Shown here piece after piece: positions 8,380 to 17,576 of a stretch of DNA of 64,000 nucleotides. The position numbers and the translations under genes are program-made. Positions within the stretch are counted from its first letter, which is position 1; each line of letters opens with the position of its first letter. Origin of the DNA: Roseateles asaccharophilus (lineage in GTDB: Bacteria > Pseudomonadota > Gammaproteobacteria > Burkholderiales > Burkholderiaceae_C); assembly GCF_004362405.1 (NCBI RefSeq), contig NZ_SNXE01000003.1, positions 1-64,000 of the forward strand. Reading direction: 5' to 3'. A model generated the notes under the pieces. It searched no databases. It was not told where the DNA came from and was given only the letters and a program-made list of their open reading frames with translations.

Positions 8380-8413
8380 AAAACAAAAAGCCCCGCGGCA
8401 GCTTGCCGCGGGG
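8380..8413 (-). terminator. Rho-independent terminator after the symporter gene
   Basis: A perfect 10-bp stem, CCCCGCGGCA (8391-8400) and TGCCGCGGGG (8404-8413), with a 3-nt loop, is followed on the minus strand by CTTTTTGTTTTC. It ends the symporter transcript just before the DUF294 gene, which therefore needs some read-through or its own promoter. Confidence 0.85.
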
Positions 8414-8445
8414 CAGGTCTCAGTTCAAGACCGGGTTGACCCGAC

Positions 8446-10575
8446 TCAGGCCTTGCCCAGCTTCAGGTCGGGGTAGCGCACATGCTCGACCAGCTCCTGC
8501 GTCTCCTTCTTGGGAGGCGGCGTCAGCAGGCTGACGATGATGATGGTCGCAAAGCCCAGGGGCACGCCGAAGATGCCGGCGCTGATGGGCAGGATGCCAT
8601 ACCAGAGCTCGACCGGCGAGGTCACGCCGAACACGCCGCGCAGCCAGGGCTGGGTGGTCACCATGTAGTAGAAGGTGATGCCCAGACCGGCGACGATGCC
8701 GGCACTGGCCCCCCATTTGTTGGCACGCTTCCAGAACACCCCCAGCACCAGGGCCGGGAAGAAGGCAGCGGCCGCGAAGGAGAACGCAGCGGAGACCAGG
8801 AACAGGATGTCGGCCGGCTTCTGCGCCGCGACATAAGCCGCAGCCAGGGCCACCACCAGCAGCAGGATCTTGGAGATCGTGACGCGGCGGGCGGTCGAAG
8901 CGTTCGGGTCGATCATCTTGTAGTAGACGTCGTGCGACAGCGCGTTGGCGATGGTCAGCAGCAGGCCGTCCGCGGTGGACAGCGCCGCAGCCAGACCACC
9001 GGCCGCCACCATGCCCGAGATCACGTACGGCAGGCCGCCGATCTCCGGTGTGGCCAGCACGATGATGTCGCCACCGATCCGCATCTCGCCGAGCTGGAAG
9101 ATGCCGTCCTTGTTGACGTCGGCCACCGCGAGCAGGGCCGGGTCCACCTTGGCCCAGTTGGCAATCCAGGCCGGTAGCTGATCAAAGGGCGTGCCCACCA
9201 GCACATTGAAGACCTCGTACTTGACCAGCACCGCCAGGGCCGGCGCCGAGAAGTACAGCAGGAAGATGAAGAACAGGCTCCAGGTCACCGACTCGCGCGC
9301 TTCCTTGACGGAGGGCGTGGTGTAGTAGCGCATCAGGATGTGCGGCAGCGCGGCCGTACCCACCATCAGGCAGAACACCAGGGCCAGGAAGTTGCGACGG
9401 GACTCGTCGTAGGTCTTCTGTGCCTTGGCGTCGCCGTTCGGGTCGCCGGCAAACTGCTGTGCATGCGAGGGCATGCCGGCCAGCGGCCTGGCGCGATCCG
9501 CATTGGACTTCTGCGCCGCGGCCCAGACCTTCTTGGCCTCGTCCTCGTCCTTGGGCACAGCCGCCAGGGCCTTCTCGGCCGCGGCAATCTGGTCGGCCGG
9601 CGCATTGGCAGCCTTCAGGTCGGCCACCTTCTGCGTGGCAGCTGCCCTGTCGGCAGCCAGCGCGGCCGGCACGTCCTTGAGCTTGGCCTCGAATTCAGCC
9701 GCGCGAGCCTTGAAGATCGCAATGACCTCCTGCTCCTTGGGATCGGCCTTGAGCTTCTTCTCGGCCTCGGTGACCTTCTGCAGCTGATAGCCGTAGATGG
9801 CTTGCGGGACGGGAACGCCGGTCTGCTTCACCGACAGCCACACCACCGGGATCATGTAGGCAATGATCAGGATGATGTACTGCGCCACCTGGGTCCAGGT
9901 GACGGCACGCATGCCGCCCAGGAAGGAGCAGACCAGGATGCCCGCCAGACCGACGAAGACGCCGATCTCGAAGGCCAGGCCCGACAGACGCGCGGTGATC
10001 AGGCCCACACCGTAGATCTGCGCCACCACATAGACGAAGGAGCACAGGATGGCCGCCGCCACACCCAGGATGCGCGGCAGATTGCCCTCATAGCGCGCGC
10101 CCAGGAAGTCGGGAATGGTGAACTGGCCGAACTTGCGCAGGTAAGGCGCCAGAAACAGCGCCACCAGGCAGTAGCCGCCGGTCCAGCCCATGATGAAGGC
10201 CAGACCGCCGTAGCCCGTCAGGTAGAGCGTGCCGGCCATGCCGATGAAGGAGGCGGCCGACATCCAGTCCGCACCGGTCGCCATGCCGTTGTAGACCGCC
10301 GGCACGCGACGGCCGGCCACGTAGTACTCGCTGGCGTCGGAGGTGCGGCTCATAAAGCCGATGCCCGCATAGAGCAGCACCGTGGCAACCAGGAAGATGA
10401 AGCCGATCCACTGCCGCGGCAGACCCATCTGCTCCAGGATGGCCAGCGCCACGATGAAGATGAAGAAGCCGCCTGTGTACCAGGCATAGACCTTGTTCAG
10501 CTGCTTCTTGAAGGCCGCGTTGGCGGCCTTGTTGATGGGGCCTTCGCCGCCCAAGGAAGGTGTTGCGCCTGCCAT
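8446..10575 (-). CDS. Sodium/solute symporter, VC_2705 (ActP-like) family, large subunit
   Basis: This 709-residue SSS-family permease has about 13 hydrophobic segments and carries SEYYVAGRRVPAVYNGMATG near its N terminus, as in ActP-type acetate/monocarboxylate permeases. Residues about 265-391 form a long charged Ala/Lys/Glu-rich insertion predicted to be coiled coil, which makes it much longer than E. coli ActP (549 residues). The ATG at 10575 has a strong AGGAGG upstream and directly follows the DUF4212 gene, its expected small subunit. The substrate is probably a short organic acid (inference). Confidence 0.85.
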   Translation of the reverse strand: MAGATPSLGGEGPINKAANAAFKKQLNKVYAWYTGGFFIFIVALAILEQMGLPRQWIGFIFLVATVLLYAGIGFMSRTSDASEYYVAGRRVPAVYNGMATGADWMSAASFIGMAGTLYLTGYGGLAFIMGWTGGYCLVALFLAPYLRKFGQFTIPDFLGARYEGNLPRILGVAAAILCSFVYVVAQIYGVGLITARLSGLAFEIGVFVGLAGILVCSFLGGMRAVTWTQVAQYIILIIAYMIPVVWLSVKQTGVPVPQAIYGYQLQKVTEAEKKLKADPKEQEVIAIFKARAAEFEAKLKDVPAALAADRAAATQKVADLKAANAPADQIAAAEKALAAVPKDEDEAKKVWAAAQKSNADRARPLAGMPSHAQQFAGDPNGDAKAQKTYDESRRNFLALVFCLMVGTAALPHILMRYYTTPSVKEARESVTWSLFFIFLLYFSAPALAVLVKYEVFNVLVGTPFDQLPAWIANWAKVDPALLAVADVNKDGIFQLGEMRIGGDIIVLATPEIGGLPYVISGMVAAGGLAAALSTADGLLLTIANALSHDVYYKMIDPNASTARRVTISKILLLVVALAAAYVAAQKPADILFLVSAAFSFAAAAFFPALVLGVFWKRANKWGASAGIVAGLGITFYYMVTTQPWLRGVFGVTSPVELWYGILPISAGIFGVPLGFATIIIVSLLTPPPKKETQELVEHVRYPDLKLGKA

Positions 10576-10576
10576 A

Positions 10577-10837
10577 TCAGACCTCCTCTTCGGCAACGCC
10601 GTGTTCCTGGTCCAGGCGGTTCATGTACCGCGCATAAAACCAGATGATCAGGCAGTACACGATCAAGGCACCCTGGGATCCAACCCAGAAGCTGAACGGC
10701 CAGCCAAAAAAGGTGAAGCTCAGGTCACGGGCAAAAAAGCCCACGACGAAGGTCACCACGAACCAGATCGCCAGCAGAACTGCGGTGATCCGCAGGTTCT
10801 TCTGCCAGTACTGGCGGTGTCTTTCGGTCAATTGCAT
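10577..10837 (-). CDS. DUF4212 sodium/substrate symporter small subunit
   Basis: This 86-residue protein has two transmembrane helices (about residues 17-37 and 49-69), a conserved RHRQYWQKNL start and the FGWPFSFW turn characteristic of DUF4212, the partner of VC_2705-family symporters. AAGGAG sits about 8 nt before the ATG at 10837, so that start is chosen over the ATG at 10855, which precedes the RBS. The stop codon ends 1 nt before the symporter start, indicating coupled translation. Confidence 0.88.
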   Translation of the reverse strand: MQLTERHRQYWQKNLRITAVLLAIWFVVTFVVGFFARDLSFTFFGWPFSFWVGSQGALIVYCLIIWFYARYMNRLDQEHGVAEEEV

Positions 10838-10952
10838 CGCTGTCGTCTCCTTCATGTCACGAGAAGGCCGTCACCCTCTGCGGGATGTCGGGCACCGATA
10901 GCTCACCCCATGCGCCAACAGCGCGCATGCTGCGCGGGTGAACCGCTGGACC

Positions 10953-11546
10953 TCAGGCGAGCAGTCCGGTCTCGCGCTCAAGCTGAGCGGCGACCTTGGG
11001 CTCGAACCCCTTGAGGTGGGCGATGATTCGCCGCGCCTCTTCGGGTTTCTGACGGTCCACATGAACCCGCGCCAGCTGATACCAGCCGTAGGGGCTCATG
11101 GGTTGCAGTTCGGTGTTGCGCTTCAGAGCGGCGACCGCCTCCTCGAAACGCTGCATGCGGATCAGACACAGCCCAAGCCCGTACCAGGCACGGTCCAGCT
11201 TGGCATCGAGCTCGACAGCCTGGCGGAAGGCGGCTTCCGCCTCCTCAAACTGCCCCTCGGCTTCCAGCAGATACGCCAGATTGAACCAGTCACCGGCACT
11301 GCGCCGCGGATGACTCGCGACCAGGGATTTCAGATCCTGGATCGCCTCGGCCCTGGCGCCCCGCGATGAGCGCAGATGGGCGCGACTGGCCAGCGCGTAG
11401 GCATCACCGGGCCAGCGCTCCAACATCTCGTCGAAGATCTGCTCGGCCAACTCGCGCTGAGCGAAGACCAGCGCCGTCAGCGCCTTGAACTTGAGCAGCT
11501 GGTAGCGCCAGGTCCGGGGGGCGCTGGGCGTGGTCTCTACTGGCAT
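10953..11546 (-). CDS. Tetratricopeptide repeat protein
   Basis: This 197-residue protein is made almost entirely of TPR-type helical pairs (for example WFNLAYLLEAEGQFEEAEAA and AWYGLGLCLIRMQRFEEAVA), implying a protein-binding scaffold. There is no signal peptide, so it is likely cytoplasmic. Its start overlaps the end of the upstream membrane-protein gene by 10 bp, so the two are probably cotranscribed. The specific partner is unknown; its membrane neighbour is a reasonable guess. Confidence 0.8.
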   Translation of the reverse strand: MPVETTPSAPRTWRYQLLKFKALTALVFAQRELAEQIFDEMLERWPGDAYALASRAHLRSSRGARAEAIQDLKSLVASHPRRSAGDWFNLAYLLEAEGQFEEAEAAFRQAVELDAKLDRAWYGLGLCLIRMQRFEEAVAALKRNTELQPMSPYGWYQLARVHVDRQKPEEARRIIAHLKGFEPKVAAQLERETGLLA

Positions 11547-11833
11547 TGCGCAACTCCGATCTGAAGGCACAGACTGATCTTGGTAATCGTCACCACCAGC
11601 CACAGACTCAGCAGCAGCAGGAAGGTGGCCAGCGGAATGTGCCTGTCCAGCACCACACGCGGGCTGATCAGGCGGGTCAGGCGGGTGAACGGGCGCGTCA
11701 GGATGGCCAGCAGCTGATAGAAGAAGTTCTGCTCTCGCCTTGCCCCCGCCAGCAGGCCCAGCAGCCACTGGCCGACCATGGCAAGCAAGGCGATCTCAGC
11801 GATCAGTTTTAAGGCGGATGTCAGCAAAAGCAT
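11537..11833 (-). CDS. Small membrane protein, YggT-like
   Basis: This 98-residue protein has hydrophobic segments near residues 3-28 and 66-88, joined by a cytoplasm-like stretch containing YQLLAILTRPFTRLTRLISP. That PF-R-P pattern recalls YggT-family proteins, though only weakly. An in-frame ATG at 11866 would add 11 residues without support. The gene overlaps the TPR gene and is divergent from prfB. Confidence 0.6.
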   Translation of the reverse strand: MLLLTSALKLIAEIALLAMVGQWLLGLLAGARREQNFFYQLLAILTRPFTRLTRLISPRVVLDRHIPLATFLLLLSLWLVVTITKISLCLQIGVAQCQ

Positions 11834-12040
11834 GAGCGATTCCCGTTTGGGCGTACTGTGGATCAAAGCCGCTTACTGATTTCTGACAAAGACCCGCCTC
11901 CCTGGGCTGGCCCCACTATCGATAACCCTCGACCCCAGGCGCATGAACCCGCACCCAGATGGCGCCAGGGGGCCATGTCAAAATACGCCCCGCATGAGCT
12001 TGGGAGCCGTTCCGGTTCCGCTCCGCCACAACAAACGCAT

Positions 12041-13145
12041 ATGGACATCGAACGCATCAACGCGATCGGTACGACCCTCGCCGATCTGACAGCGCGTACC
12101 GACGCGCTAAGGGGGTATCTTTGACTACGACCGCAAAGCACTGCGACTGAACGAGGTCAACGCCGCGCTGGAAAACCCCAAGGTCTGGGACGAGCCCAAG
12201 CGGGCTCAGGAGCTGGGCAAGGAAAAGCGCTCGCTGGAGACCGTGGTCCAGACCATCGACCACCTGACCAGCAATCTGGCCGACAACACCGAGCTCTACG
12301 AGATGAGCAAGGCCGAAGACGACTTCGACGGCCTGGAAGCCATCGAGGCCGACGCCGCCAAACTGCAGGAGACGGTGGAGCAGCTGGAATTCCGCCGGAT
12401 GTTCAACAACCCGGCCGACCCGCTGAACTGCTTCATCGACATCCAGGCCGGTGCCGGCGGCACCGAGGCCAATGACTGGGCCGGCATGCTGCTGCGCCAG
12501 TACCTGAAGTACTGCGAGCGCAAGGGCTTCAAGGCCACGCTGGAAGACGAGACGGCCGGCGATGTGGCCGGCATCAAGAGCGCCACCATCAAGGTGGAGG
12601 GCGAGTACGCCTTCGGCCTGCTGCGCACCGAGACCGGCGTGCATCGCCTGGTGCGCAAGAGCCCCTTCGACAGCTCGGGCGGCCGCCACACCAGCTTTGC
12701 CTCGCTCTTCGTCTACCCCGAGGTCGATGACTCGATCGAGATCGAGATCAACCCCGCCGATGTGCGCACCGACACCTACCGCGCCAGCGGTGCCGGCGGT
12801 CAGCACATCAACAAGACCGACTCGGCGGTGCGTCTCACGCACATCCCGACCGGCATCGTGGTGCAGTGCCAGGACGGCCGCAGCCAGCACAGCAACCGCG
12901 ACACGGCCTGGAAGCGCCTGCGTTCGCGCCTGTACGACCACGAGATGCGCAAGCGCATGGAAGCCCAGCAGAAGCTGGAGGACACCAAGACCGATGTGGG
13001 CTGGGGTCACCAGATCCGCAGCTATGTGCTGGACCAGAGCCGCATCAAGGATCTGCGCACCAACTACGAGACCTCGGCCACCCAGAAGGTGCTGGACGGC
13101 GATCTCGACCAGTTCATCACCGCCAGCCTGAAACAAGGCGTCTGA
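12041..13145 (+). CDS. prfB: Peptide chain release factor 2 (programmed +1 frameshift)
   Basis: RF2 recognises UGA and UAA stop codons and releases the finished peptide. The reading frame is 12041-12121 joined to 12123-13145, 367 residues, close to E. coli RF2 (365). The SPF codon-recognition tripeptide lies in [10 protein letters not shown] and the catalytic GGQ is at residues 252-254. After 27 codons the zero frame hits TGA at 12122-12124 and continues only by a +1 shift. Although the partner lysS often follows prfB, here pepN does. Confidence 0.97.
12109..12125 (+). promoter_or_regulatory. prfB: Autoregulatory +1 frameshift site of prfB
   Basis: The Shine-Dalgarno-like AAGGGGGT is followed by TAT CTT TGA C. 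This is the conserved RF2 slip site: when RF2 is scarce, the ribosome pauses at TGA and peptidyl-tRNA slips from CTT to TTT, continuing translation. The site matches the classical element, so prfB is expected to be autoregulated by RF2 level. Confidence 0.97.
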
Positions 13146-13146
13146 A

Positions 13147-13188
13147 TCTCTACGTAGAGACGACACCCCGGGGCCACAAGCCCCGGGG
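13147..13188. repeat. Palindrome and GC hairpin between prfB and pepN
   Basis: The perfect 14-bp palindrome TCTCTACGTAGAGA (13147-13160) is followed by a hairpin with arms CCCCGGGGC (13166-13174) and GCCCCGGGG (13180-13188) and a 5-nt loop. There is no T-tract, so it is not a canonical terminator; it may be an attenuating or RNA-stabilising structure, or a protein-binding site. Confidence 0.6.
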
Positions 13189-13215
13189 CGACCACAACAC
13201 ACAAGGATGCCCGCC

Positions 13216-15843
13216 ATGATGCGTGAAGGCACTGCCACCCTGATCCGCCGCGAAGACTATGCGGCGCCCGCGTTCTGGATCCGCACGGTCGACCTGAGCT
13301 TCGACCTGGACCCCGCCAAGACCCTGGTCACCAGCAAGATGCAGGTGGAGCGCAACACCGCCGTGGCCCATGGCCCGCTGGTGTTGCACGGCGAGGAGCT
13401 GAACCTGCTGCGCGTGCTGATCAATGGCGAGAGCGTGTCCTTCCGCCAGGACGGCCATCTGCTGATCATCGAGGGCGCGCCGGATGCCGACTTCGCGCTC
13501 GAGATCCGCAACACCTGCGCCCCCGAGAAGAACACCGCCCTGTCTGGCCTCTACACCTCGGGTGGCGGCTTCTTCACACAGTGCGAGGCCGAGGGCTTCC
13601 GCCGCATCACCTATTTCCTGGACCGCCCGGACGTGATGGCGGTCTACACCGTCACCCTGCGCGCCGACAAGAAGAAGTACCCGGTGCTGCTGTCCAACGG
13701 CAATCTGCTGGAGACGGGTGAGCTGGACAACGGCCGCCACTTCGCCAAGTGGCACGACCCCTTCCCCAAGCCCAGCTATCTCTTCGCCCTGGTGGCGGCC
13801 GATCTGGTGGCGCGCGAGCAGCGCGTGAAGAGCCGCTCGGGCAAGGACCATCTGCTGCAGGTCTATGTGCGCCGCGGCGACCTGGAGAAGACCGAGCATG
13901 CGATGAACTCCCTGATCGCCTCCCTGGTCTGGGACGAGGCCCGCTTCGGCCTGCCCCTGGACCTGGAGCGCTTCATGGTGGTCGGCGTGTCCGACTTCAA
14001 TATGGGCGCGATGGAGAACAAGGGCCTGAACATCTTCAACACCAGCGCCCTGCTCGCCTCGCCCGCCACCGCCACCGATGCCGACTTCTCGCGCATCGAG
14101 TCCATCGTGGCCCACGAGTACTTCCACAACTGGACCGGCAACCGCGTCACCTGCCGCGACTGGTTCCAGCTCTCGCTCAAGGAAGGCTTGACCGTCTTCC
14201 GCGACCAGGAGTTCTCCATGGACATGGCCGGCACGCCGAGCGCCCGCGCCGTGTGCCGCATCCAGGACGTGCGCTCCCTGCGCGCCATGCAGTTCCCCGA
14301 GGACGGCGGCGCCATGGCCCACCCGGTGCGCCCGGACCAGTACGTCGAGATCAACAACTTCTACACCGCCACGGTCTACGAGAAGGGCTCGGAAGTCGTG
14401 CGCATGTACCAGACCCTGGTCGGCCGCGCGGGCTTCGAGGCCGGCATGAAGCTCTACTTCGAGCGCCATGACGGCCAGGCCGTGACCTGCGACGACTTTG
14501 CGGCCGCCATCGCCGATGCCAACCCCGGCTCGGCCCTCGCCTCGCGTCTGGACGCCTTCAAGCGCTGGTACTCGCAGCCCGGCACGCCGCGCGTGCAGGC
14601 CCGCGGCCACTACGACGCCGCCACCCAGACCTACACCCTGACCCTGAGCCAGAGCAACAAGGGCCAGGCCCCGCAGGTGATCCCGGTGGTGACCGGCCTG
14701 GTCGGCCATGACGGCACGGCCCTGGCCGAGCAGCTGCTGGTGCTGGATGCGGCCGAGCAGAGCTTCACTTTCGAGAACATCGCGGCCGAGCCCGTGCCCT
14801 CCCTGCTGCGCGGCTTCTCGGCCCCGGTGCTGCTGGACGATGGCCTGAGCGACGCCGAGCTGCTGGTGCTGCTCAAGCACGATGCCGACGCATTCAACCG
14901 CTGGGAAGCCAGCCAGCGCCTGGCGCTGAACCGCATCCTGGCCGCGGTGCGCGCCGGCCAGCCCCTGGTGCTGGACGCCGCCTATGTGGAGGCCATGCGC
15001 AGCGTGCTGCGCCACCCCGAGCTGGACGCCGCCTTCAAGGAGCTGGCCCTGACCCTGCCGGGCGAGGCCTATATCGCCGAGCAGCTGGAGGTGGTGGACC
15101 CGCAGGCCATCCATGCCGCGGTGGAAGCCGCCCAGATCCAGCTGGCCCAGGCCCTGCGCGAGGACTGGATCGCCGCCTTCGAGGCCAACCAGATCCAGGG
15201 CGGCTACACGCCGGACCCGGTGTCCGCTGGCCGCCGCGCCCTGGCCAATCTGGCCCTGTCCATGCTGGTGCTGGACGCCCAGCGCAGCGGCGACACCGTG
15301 TGGCCCGGCCGCGCCTACCAGCGCTTCAAGGACGCCACCAATATGACCGACCGCCTGGGCGCCCTGGCCGCCCTGGTGAACGCCCATGCCGAGCTGGCCG
15401 AGAGCGCGCTGAGCCGCTTCCATGCCCAGTTCAAGGGTGAGCCCCTGGTCATCGACAAGTGGTTCGCGCTGCAGGCCCGCGCCCCCGAGCGCGAGGGCAA
15501 GAGCTTCGCCCGCGTCAAGCAGCTGGCCATGCACGCGGACTTCAGCCTCAAGAACCCCAACCGCGCGCGCAGCCTGATCTTCTCGCTGGCCCTGTTCAAC
15601 CCGGCCGCCTTCCACCGCGCCGATGCCGCAGGCTATGTGTTCTGGGCCGACCAGGTGCTGGCCCTGGACGGCATCAACCCGCAGGTGGCCGGCCGCCTGG
15701 CCCGCGCCATGGACCGCTGGACCACGCTGGCCGAGCCCTACCGCAGCGCCGCCCGCGAAGCCATCGCCCGCGTCGCCGCCAAGGCCGAGCTGAGCAACGA
15801 CGTGCGCGAGATCATCGAACGCCAACTCGCTTCCGGAGCTTGA
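13216..15843 (+). CDS. pepN: Aminopeptidase N (M1 family)
   Basis: This 875-residue zinc aminopeptidase removes N-terminal residues from peptides in the cytoplasm. The exopeptidase motif GAMEN is at residues 264-268 and the zinc motif HEYFH at 300-304, followed by the downstream Glu in LKEGLTVF. The length matches bacterial PepN (about 870). AAGG lies 8 nt before the ATG at 13216, so this start is preferred over an ATG at 13207. fbp begins 4 nt after its stop, suggesting cotranscription. Confidence 0.95.
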   Translation: MMREGTATLIRREDYAAPAFWIRTVDLSFDLDPAKTLVTSKMQVERNTAVAHGPLVLHGEELNLLRVLINGESVSFRQDGHLLIIEGAPDADFALEIRNTCAPEKNTALSGLYTSGGGFFTQCEAEGFRRITYFLDRPDVMAVYTVTLRADKKKYPVLLSNGNLLETGELDNGRHFAKWHDPFPKPSYLFALVAADLVAREQRVKSRSGKDHLLQVYVRRGDLEKTEHAMNSLIASLVWDEARFGLPLDLERFMVVGVSDFNMGAMENKGLNIFNTSALLASPATATDADFSRIESIVAHEYFHNWTGNRVTCRDWFQLSLKEGLTVFRDQEFSMDMAGTPSARAVCRIQDVRSLRAMQFPEDGGAMAHPVRPDQYVEINNFYTATVYEKGSEVVRMYQTLVGRAGFEAGMKLYFERHDGQAVTCDDFAAAIADANPGSALASRLDAFKRWYSQPGTPRVQARGHYDAATQTYTLTLSQSNKGQAPQVIPVVTGLVGHDGTALAEQLLVLDAAEQSFTFENIAAEPVPSLLRGFSAPVLLDDGLSDAELLVLLKHDADAFNRWEASQRLALNRILAAVRAGQPLVLDAAYVEAMRSVLRHPELDAAFKELALTLPGEAYIAEQLEVVDPQAIHAAVEAAQIQLAQALREDWIAAFEANQIQGGYTPDPVSAGRRALANLALSMLVLDAQRSGDTVWPGRAYQRFKDATNMTDRLGALAALVNAHAELAESALSRFHAQFKGEPLVIDKWFALQARAPEREGKSFARVKQLAMHADFSLKNPNRARSLIFSLALFNPAAFHRADAAGYVFWADQVLALDGINPQVAGRLARAMDRWTTLAEPYRSAAREAIARVAAKAELSNDVREIIERQLASGA

Positions 15844-15847
15844 TCCC

Positions 15848-16870
15848 ATGAGCAGCAAACGCATCAGCCTGACCCAGTACCTTGTCGAGCAGCAGCGCGA
15901 ACACGGCCACATCCCCGGCCAGCTGCGCCTCTTGATCGAGGTGGTGGCCCGCGCCTGCAAGCGCATCGCCATCCAGGTCAACAAGGGCGAGCTCGGCGAT
16001 GTGCTGGGAACGGCCGGCTCGGAGAACGTGCAGGGCGAGGTCCAGAAGAAGCTGGACATCATCGCCAACGAGGTGCTGATCGAGGCCAATGAGTGGGGCG
16101 GCCACCTGGCCGCCATGGGCAGCGAGGAGATGGACAGCATCCATGTGGTGCCCAACCGCTACCCGCAGGGCGAGTACCTGCTGCTGTTCGACCCGCTCGA
16201 CGGCTCCTCCAATATCGACGTCAACGTCTCCATCGGCACCATCTTCTCGGTGCTGCGCAAGGTCAACAACCAGCGCGGCATCAGCGAGGAGGACTTCCTG
16301 CAGCCCGGCAAGCAGCAGGCCGCGGCCGGCTACTGCATCTACGGCCCGCAGACTACCCTGGTGCTCACCGTGGGCGATGGCGTGGCCATGTTCACCCTGG
16401 ACCGCGAGCAGGGCTCCTGGGTGCTGACGCAGGAGAACGTGCAGATCCCGGCAGACACCAAGGAGTTCGCCATCAATATGTCGAATATGCGCCATTGGGA
16501 CGCCCCGGTGAAGCGCTATATCGACGAATGCCTGGCCGGCAAGGAAGGCCCGCGCGGAAAGGACTTCAATATGCGCTGGATCGCCTCCATGGTGGCCGAT
16601 GTGCATCGCATCCTGACCCGTGGCGGCATCTTCATGTACCCCTGGGACAAGCGCGAGCCCGAGAAGGCCGGCAAGCTGCGCCTGATGTACGAGGCCAATC
16701 CCATGGGCTTTCTGGTCGAGCAGGCCGGCGGCATGGTGACCAATGGCCGCCAGCGCATCCTGGACCTGCAGCCCACCAAGCTGCACGAGCGCGTGGCCGT
16801 GGTGCTGGGCTCCAAGAACGAGGTGGAGCGCGTGACCTGTTACCACCTGGAAGCCGACAAGCAGGCTTGA
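15848..16870 (+). CDS. fbp: Fructose-1,6-bisphosphatase, class I
   Basis: This 340-residue enzyme hydrolyses fructose 1,6-bisphosphate to fructose 6-phosphate in gluconeogenesis. Its signatures are the metal-binding [16 protein letters not shown] stretch (about residues 113-128), an ITQ/SLTQYL-type N terminus, and [20 protein letters not shown] near residue 275. GGAG lies upstream of the ATG, inside the end of pepN. The 4-nt gap from pepN suggests a shared transcript. Confidence 0.95.
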   Translation: MSSKRISLTQYLVEQQREHGHIPGQLRLLIEVVARACKRIAIQVNKGELGDVLGTAGSENVQGEVQKKLDIIANEVLIEANEWGGHLAAMGSEEMDSIHVVPNRYPQGEYLLLFDPLDGSSNIDVNVSIGTIFSVLRKVNNQRGISEEDFLQPGKQQAAAGYCIYGPQTTLVLTVGDGVAMFTLDREQGSWVLTQENVQIPADTKEFAINMSNMRHWDAPVKRYIDECLAGKEGPRGKDFNMRWIASMVADVHRILTRGGIFMYPWDKREPEKAGKLRLMYEANPMGFLVEQAGGMVTNGRQRILDLQPTKLHERVAVVLGSKNEVERVTCYHLEADKQA

Positions 16871-16891
16871 CTTCACCCCCTTGCAGCCCAC

Positions 16892-16897
16892 TATAAT
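16892..16897 (+). promoter_or_regulatory. -10 box of the tRNA-Thr promoter
   Basis: A consensus TATAAT lies 11 nt before the tRNA. A TTGACT at 16867-16872 could serve as the -35 element, but the spacing (19 nt) is longer than ideal and it overlaps the end of fbp. Confidence 0.7.
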
Positions 16898-16908
16898 CGC
16901 GGGCTCAC

Positions 16909-16984
16909 GCCGGTGTAGCTCAGTTGGTAGAGCAGCGCATTCGTAATGCGAAGGTCGGGGGTTCGACTCCTCTCACCGGCACCA
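16909..16984 (+). tRNA. tRNA-Thr, anticodon CGT
   Basis: The 76-nt sequence folds as a tRNA: acceptor GCCGGTG paired with CACCGGC, D arm GCTC/GAGC, anticodon loop TTCGTAA (anticodon CGT, reads ACG), T loop GTTCGACTC and encoded CCA. The top pair of the anticodon stem is G-A mismatched, as I recall for E. coli tRNA-Thr(CGT), which is otherwise very similar. Confidence 0.96.
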
Positions 16985-16991
16985 ATGAAAT

Positions 16992-17030
16992 CAAGGGGTT
17001 GGCACCGCAAGGCGCCAACCCCTTGTGCTT
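16992..17030 (+). terminator. Hairpin terminator after tRNA-Thr
   Basis: A 12-bp stem, CAAGGGGTTGGC (16992-17003) and GCCAACCCCTTG (17014-17025), with a 10-nt loop, begins 8 nt after the tRNA and is followed by TGCTTT. The T-tract is short, so termination may be imperfect. The remainder up to 17189 shows nothing further recognisable. Confidence 0.7.
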
Positions 17031-17189
17031 TCCGGGTGGCCGTATCGCCATCAGCAAGGAATCGCAGACCTCCCGAGAGGATCCGGCAGAACGCGCGTCA
17101 TCAAAGGCATAGGCTCCTGAGCGGACTGGGGGTTTGTTGGCAGGAAGAACCGTCACGACGCCCTGACTATGATGCGCGCCGGAGATGCC

Positions 17190-17576
17190 ATGAAATCCCT
17201 CAAAGACCTGTTGCTGGCGCGCCGACTCTGGCATGCGCTGCTGATCCTGCTGCTGCTGGTGATCAGCTATCTGGCCCTGTCCCCGGCCCCGCCCAAGACC
17301 CTGGACAGTGGCTGGGACAAGCTCAACCATCTGGCCGCCTTCGGCTGCCTGGCTTTTTGCGCCTTCTATGGCGCGGGCCATGCCCGCGGTCGCTGGCTGC
17401 TCGCGCCCCTGGCCCTGCTGGGCTATGGCGTGCTGATCGAGCTGCTGCAGGCCCAGCTGCCGCCGCGCAGCGCCGATGCCGCCGATGTGCTGGCCGACAG
17501 CCTGGGCATTGCCCTGGGCCTGCTCCTTGCTGCCGCCCTGAGCCGCCTGCTGCGGCTGCCGCTCACTCGATCTTGA
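17190..17576 (+). CDS. VanZ-like family membrane protein
   Basis: This 128-residue protein has about four hydrophobic segments and the family pattern DKLNHLAAFGCLAF near residue 46 and IELLQAQLPPRSADAADVLAD near residue 87. VanZ itself lowers teicoplanin susceptibility, but most VanZ-like proteins in proteobacteria have no known role. The ATG at 17190 is preceded by GGAG; an ATG at 17169 lacks one. Its 3' end overlaps the convergent gene by 14 bp. Confidence 0.82.
   Translation: MKSLKDLLLARRLWHALLILLLLVISYLALSPAPPKTLDSGWDKLNHLAAFGCLAFCAFYGAGHARGRWLLAPLALLGYGVLIELLQAQLPPRSADAADVLADSLGIALGLLLAAALSRLLRLPLTRS

Noticed and set aside
13150..16155. Open frame of about 1000 codons on the minus strand opposite pepN
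   Set aside because: It is antisense to pepN and fbp, has a low-complexity His/Gly/Leu-rich product with no domains, and results from GC-rich codon bias; pepN has full catalytic motifs.
16909..17189. tRNA-Thr as an attachment site of an integrated element
   Set aside because: No direct repeat of the tRNA 3' end, integrase or foreign cargo was seen; the following hairpin fits a terminator.
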